The notes under the pieces: generated by a model
What the model saw: the letters and a program-made list of their open reading frames with translations, nothing else
Told to the model about the DNA's origin: nothing
The model's database searches: none
Translations under genes and position numbers: made by a program
Assembly (NCBI GenBank): GCA_964215955.1
Contig: CAXPDR010000015.1
Span: 1 to 64,000, forward strand
Direction: 5' to 3'
Source of the DNA: GCA-2706205 sp964215955
GTDB taxonomy: Bacteria > Bdellovibrionota > Bacteriovoracia > Bacteriovoracales > Bacteriovoracaceae
DNA: 64,000 nt
Part shown: positions 61,248 through 64,000 of the stretch, piece by piece
How positions within the stretch are numbered: position 1 is the stretch's first letter
Layout of the letters: the number at the start of each line of letters is the position of its first letter

Positions 61248-61946
61248 ATGAGAAAAAAGATCATTCCAGCATTAGATGTTCAAAGCCTAGAAGAATTAAC
61301 TTTTTTACTAGACGAACTCCAAGGAAAGGCAATCACTGTAAAAGTAGGAATGGAACTCTACTACACCTTTGGAAATAATCTTTTTTATAATATTAAATCG
61401 AGAGGGTTTAAAACTTTCTTAGACTTAAAACTTCACGACATTCCCAATACTGTAAATAAGGCCATAAAGACATTAGCAAAAAACGGTGCTGACATTATGA
61501 ACGTTCATGCAGCTGGTGGAATTGAAATGATGAAAGCTGCTCTTGAGGGCATGAGAGAGGAAAATGAAAACGGCCTTCTCATTGGAGTAACTCAACTAAC
61601 AAGCACCTCACAAAATGTTATGAACCAAGAACTTTTAATACCTGGAAAAGTTTCTGATGTGGTTCTCCACTATGCTGAAAACGTAAGAAAAGCAGGGCTA
61701 GATGGTATTGTATGTTCAGCTCATGAAGTAAGAGAAATCAAAGAAAGATTTGGACAAGAATTTAAGTGCATTACTCCAGGTATAAGACCCAAAGGATCGG
61801 CTAATCATGACCAAAAAAGAGTCATGACTCCTTTTGAAGCTGTTCAAGCCGGGTCTGATTATTTAGTGATAGGAAGGGCCATCACTCGAAACGATGAACC
61901 AGGACAAGCATTTGATAGCATTTTAAAGGAATTAAATAATGAATGA
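61248..61946 (+). CDS. pyrF: Orotidine 5'-phosphate decarboxylase
   Basis: PyrF decarboxylates OMP to UMP, the last step of the pathway. The 232-residue protein has IPALDVQSLEE, VKVGMELYYTFG, TFLDLKLHDIPNTV (catalytic Asp-Lys-Asp triad), IMNVHAAGG, CITPGIRPKGS and YLVIGRAITR. Length typical of the group I enzyme. It overlaps pyrE by eight bases. Confidence 0.95.
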   Translation: MRKKIIPALDVQSLEELTFLLDELQGKAITVKVGMELYYTFGNNLFYNIKSRGFKTFLDLKLHDIPNTVNKAIKTLAKNGADIMNVHAAGGIEMMKAALEGMREENENGLLIGVTQLTSTSQNVMNQELLIPGKVSDVVLHYAENVRKAGLDGIVCSAHEVREIKERFGQEFKCITPGIRPKGSANHDQKRVMTPFEAVQAGSDYLVIGRAITRNDEPGQAFDSILKELNNE

Positions 61947-62550
61947 AATCGCTAAATTTCTTCTTGAAACAAAATCAGTTCATATAGAACCAAACACTGA
62001 GAAATTCTTCACGTGGACCTCAGGGAAAAGAAGTCCAATTTACTGTGATAACAGACAACTTATAAGCTATCCGGAAATCAGATCTCAGATAGTTTTAAAG
62101 TTTGTTGAATTAATTAATCAGCAATACCCACAGACAGAATTAATAGCTGGGACAGCAACTGCAGGTATCCCCTGGGCCGCCTTAATAGCAGATAAACTTT
62201 CTCTTCCTATGGTTTATATAAGATCTAAACCAAAAGGACATGGGTTAAAATCGGCCATTGAAGGAAAAGTGATAGAAGGACAAAGAACTCTTATTATTGA
62301 AGACCTTATCTCTACTGGTAAAAGCTCAATTGAGGCATATGAGCACGCTATTAATGATAAACTCAATGTAAATGCTGTCTTAAGTATTTTCTCTTACGGA
62401 TTTAGCGAAGCTAATCAAAGGTTTACTCAGTTAAACTTAGAAAAACAATCACTATGTGAACTTACTGACTTACTTTCTTTTGCACAAGATACAAAAACAC
62501 TAACCGAAGAAAATGTAAAAACAGTGATTCAGTGGAAAGAAAACTTTTAA
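61939..62550 (+). CDS. pyrE: Orotate phosphoribosyltransferase
   Basis: PyrE couples orotate with PRPP to give OMP. The 203-residue protein has FFTWTSGKRSPIYCDNRQLISYP near residue 24 (usual SGxxSPxYxDxR), GTATAGIPWAALIA, MVYIRSKPKGHG and the PRPP motif LIIEDLISTGKS. It is the last gene of pyrB-carA-carB-pyrF-pyrE. pyrC and pyrD are not in the window. It converges with the hydrolase gene, overlapping by four bases. Confidence 0.95.
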   Translation: MNEIAKFLLETKSVHIEPNTEKFFTWTSGKRSPIYCDNRQLISYPEIRSQIVLKFVELINQQYPQTELIAGTATAGIPWAALIADKLSLPMVYIRSKPKGHGLKSAIEGKVIEGQRTLIIEDLISTGKSSIEAYEHAINDKLNVNAVLSIFSYGFSEANQRFTQLNLEKQSLCELTDLLSFAQDTKTLTEENVKTVIQWKENF

Positions 62551-63185
62551 ATCATTTTTAAAAGCTCATCAATGTATATTGAATTTAGCTTATGCCCCTC
62601 ATCTTCAAGACTAACAAAACGTCCTAAATTTCCCCTATTACGCAACTCTTCAAATTCATCTTTTGCATTTTTATAATCGACGACAAGATCAGACTTCGAA
62701 TGAATTTGGTGCATAATAGCATTCCCTTTAAAATCAAAGCGAGAATTTCTAAAGCAACAGGCCAATCCTATGACAGTATCGATTGCAGGGATAAGCTCTG
62801 CAACTTTAGGTGCTAAATAACCACCCTGAGAGTATCCAACTAAAGTGATCGGTTTTCGATGTAGATCCAGATCAATTAATAAGGATTTTATAAATTCAGC
62901 TGCAGGCTCAAAATTAATATAATATACTTTCTTAGCTGGATCAAAAAAATACCATGCAAACTTAGCTTCAAAGCTTTCTTTTTTCTTGTAAGGGACTATA
63001 AATGGTCCATTTGGAGCAATTACCGCACAGTCTTTAGGAAGTTTATCAATAAGCTTCTTGTATAGATAGCTTCCATCTTGCATATAACCGTGCAAAAGTA
63101 AGTACACTTTTTTAGGATTGGCAGGAAGATAAACTTCTGCTTCGTGGGGTATTCTTAAATTTAAATTGGAAAAACTTCTTTTCAT
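62547..63185 (-). CDS. Alpha/beta hydrolase (carboxylesterase-like)
   Basis: The 212-residue protein has a serine-hydrolase fold: YLLLHGYMQDGSYLYKKLI (oxyanion strand), VIAPNGPFIVPYK, the nucleophile Ser in LVGYSQGGYLAP (GxSxG), and DEGHKLN with the catalytic His. The catalytic Asp is likely in HSKSDLVVDY. This resembles the YpfH/carboxylesterase 2 group of short-chain or lysophospholipid esterases. No signal peptide. Substrate unknown. Confidence 0.8.
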   Translation of the reverse strand: MKRSFSNLNLRIPHEAEVYLPANPKKVYLLLHGYMQDGSYLYKKLIDKLPKDCAVIAPNGPFIVPYKKKESFEAKFAWYFFDPAKKVYYINFEPAAEFIKSLLIDLDLHRKPITLVGYSQGGYLAPKVAELIPAIDTVIGLACCFRNSRFDFKGNAIMHQIHSKSDLVVDYKNAKDEFEELRNRGNLGRFVSLEDEGHKLNSIYIDELLKMI

Positions 63186-63262
63186 AAATCCTTAATCTTT
63201 TAAATTTTATCATAATAATGCCTAGCTTTGTGTATAATATTAAATAAAACTCAAGGATCTTT

Positions 63263-64000
63263 GTGAAAACTTTATTTACCATTATTTTTGTTTCATTTTC
63301 ATTTCATACAGGTGCAAAAGAAGGCATTTGGAAAAAGGGAGGAATGAATGATCCAAGTTTTTTTAACCTTAAAGAAAGAGTCTTAGACAAACTACCTCTA
63401 AAAGGAAATTTGGACTTCATTCCCATGACAAGTACACATTGGTTACATCAATTTGGTGGTATCTCCTATAATTACCATAATGATAAATCAAAAAACTTTC
63501 TAACAAAGAAGCAAATTCTAAATAAAAAAACGATATCTAAACTCTCCCCTGCTGAAAAGTTTGATATTTTGCGAGGTGATTATAATTTTACAATGACAAA
63601 GCAAGAAAGGCTTTCTCAAAAAAATTATAAAAATCCATGGGAAGGTCACTGCCATGGATGGGTTGTGGCTGCTTTAAGATTTAAACTACCTACGAAAGAA
63701 AAAACACTTATAAATAAAGACGGTATAAAGATTCTTTTTTATCCTCAAGACATAATGGCCATTTATTCTTACTTTGAAGGAATGAAACAAACACCTTGGG
63801 ATTATTGGGTTATTGATCATAAACTTCCTTGGCATTTTGAAAAATATGGTTTTGAAAAAGATTCACCAAAGACAAAAAGCCTTATTAGCTCTATTCAATT
63901 TAGTCCATTAAAAGAAGCGATTCTGAATGAATACAGAATAACAAAAGACCATAGTTCTTTTAAAACCATTTTATCTAACAGATCTAAAAATTATAATCTT
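63263..64000 (+). CDS. Secreted protein with GHCHGW motif, transglutaminase-elicitor-like; cut by window end
   Basis: A GTG at 63263, five bases after AAGGA, opens a frame still open at 64000 (246 codons visible). The signal peptide is TLFTIIFVSFSFHTGA. At ~130 lies NPWEGHCHGWVVAALRFK, where Cys is flanked by Gly-His and His-Gly-Trp. This is similar to the CHGW/CHAW active-site region of transglutaminase-elicitor-type proteins, in which Cys would be the nucleophile. The rest of the catalytic site lies beyond the window. The assignment is tentative, but the signal peptide and start are clear. Confidence 0.5.
   Translation, partial: MKTLFTIIFVSFSFHTGAKEGIWKKGGMNDPSFFNLKERVLDKLPLKGNLDFIPMTSTHWLHQFGGISYNYHNDKSKNFLTKKQILNKKTISKLSPAEKFDILRGDYNFTMTKQERLSQKNYKNPWEGHCHGWVVAALRFKLPTKEKTLINKDGIKILFYPQDIMAIYSYFEGMKQTPWDYWVIDHKLPWHFEKYGFEKDSPKTKSLISSIQFSPLKEAILNEYRITKDHSSFKTILSNRSKNYNL

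Overview
The window is a gene-dense, AT-rich bacterial chromosome segment with about 65 genes, short intergenic gaps and almost no foreign DNA. The gene content points to a Gram-negative, flagellated, predator-type bacterium close to Bacteriovoracaceae (Halobacteriovorax or Bacteriovorax). Three near-identical flagellin genes stand in tandem, each behind a sigma-28 promoter. There are many small lipoproteins and secreted proteins of unknown function, a TPR protein with a winged-helix domain, and the usual proteobacterial rimP-nusA-infB-rbfA-truB order. The taxonomic call is an inference from gene content and style, not from a marker gene.

Layout. 1-120: the edge of an IS481-type insertion sequence (transposase start, SD hairpin, terminal repeats) abuts and supplies the stop codon of a large exported protein with an NMNAT-like nucleotidyltransferase domain (116-2356). 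2556-8480: PhoX-type phosphatase, a radical SAM / glycosyltransferase / radical SAM cassette, and a Ppx/GppA phosphatase. 8482-12609: NhaC antiporter, a 55-residue secreted peptide, a large secreted coiled-coil protein with 66-bp tandem repeats, and a small zinc ribbon protein. 12650-24025: housekeeping and envelope genes (recJ, truA, two prolyl isomerases, PilZ, pdxH), a compact metal-type ABC importer overlapping rnhA, a PTPS-III-like pterin enzyme and an M14 peptidase. 24022-29843: the truB-rbfA-infB-nusA-rimP translation operon on the minus strand, with a promoter and a terminator hairpin in its leader. 29958-32317: rimI, a secreted protein with a terminator-like hairpin inside its signal-peptide codons, and a TPR/winged-helix regulator. 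32572-41000: thrS without a TGS domain, ddl, a degenerate HD-GYP protein, crcB, surface proteins, a leaderless TetR gene and a gamma-glutamylcyclotransferase-like gene. 40770-42416: an Ala/Lys/Glu-rich coiled-coil lipoprotein. 42684-46828: a six-gene operon of periplasmic and outer-membrane proteins with c-type heme motifs (spondin-N, YHS, di-heme lipoprotein, YceI, heme-porin, nitroreductase). 46825-52270: LysR regulator, a Nudix/metallo-beta-lactamase fusion and three flagellins. 52399-55899: uvrB with two downstream genes. 56093-62550: pyrimidine operon pyrB-carA-carB-pyrF-pyrE. 62547-64000: an alpha/beta hydrolase and the start of a secreted protein with a GHCHGW motif, cut by the window end.

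The most notable points are these. pyrB appears to start at an AUA codon. The QueD-like protein carries the Glu-for-Cys change of folate-pathway PTPS-III enzymes. There is an exported NMNAT-like fusion protein, a heme/spondin/YHS/YceI operon, and transcription-control hairpins in the rimP leader and inside a signal-peptide coding region. No rRNA, tRNA or CRISPR array was seen.
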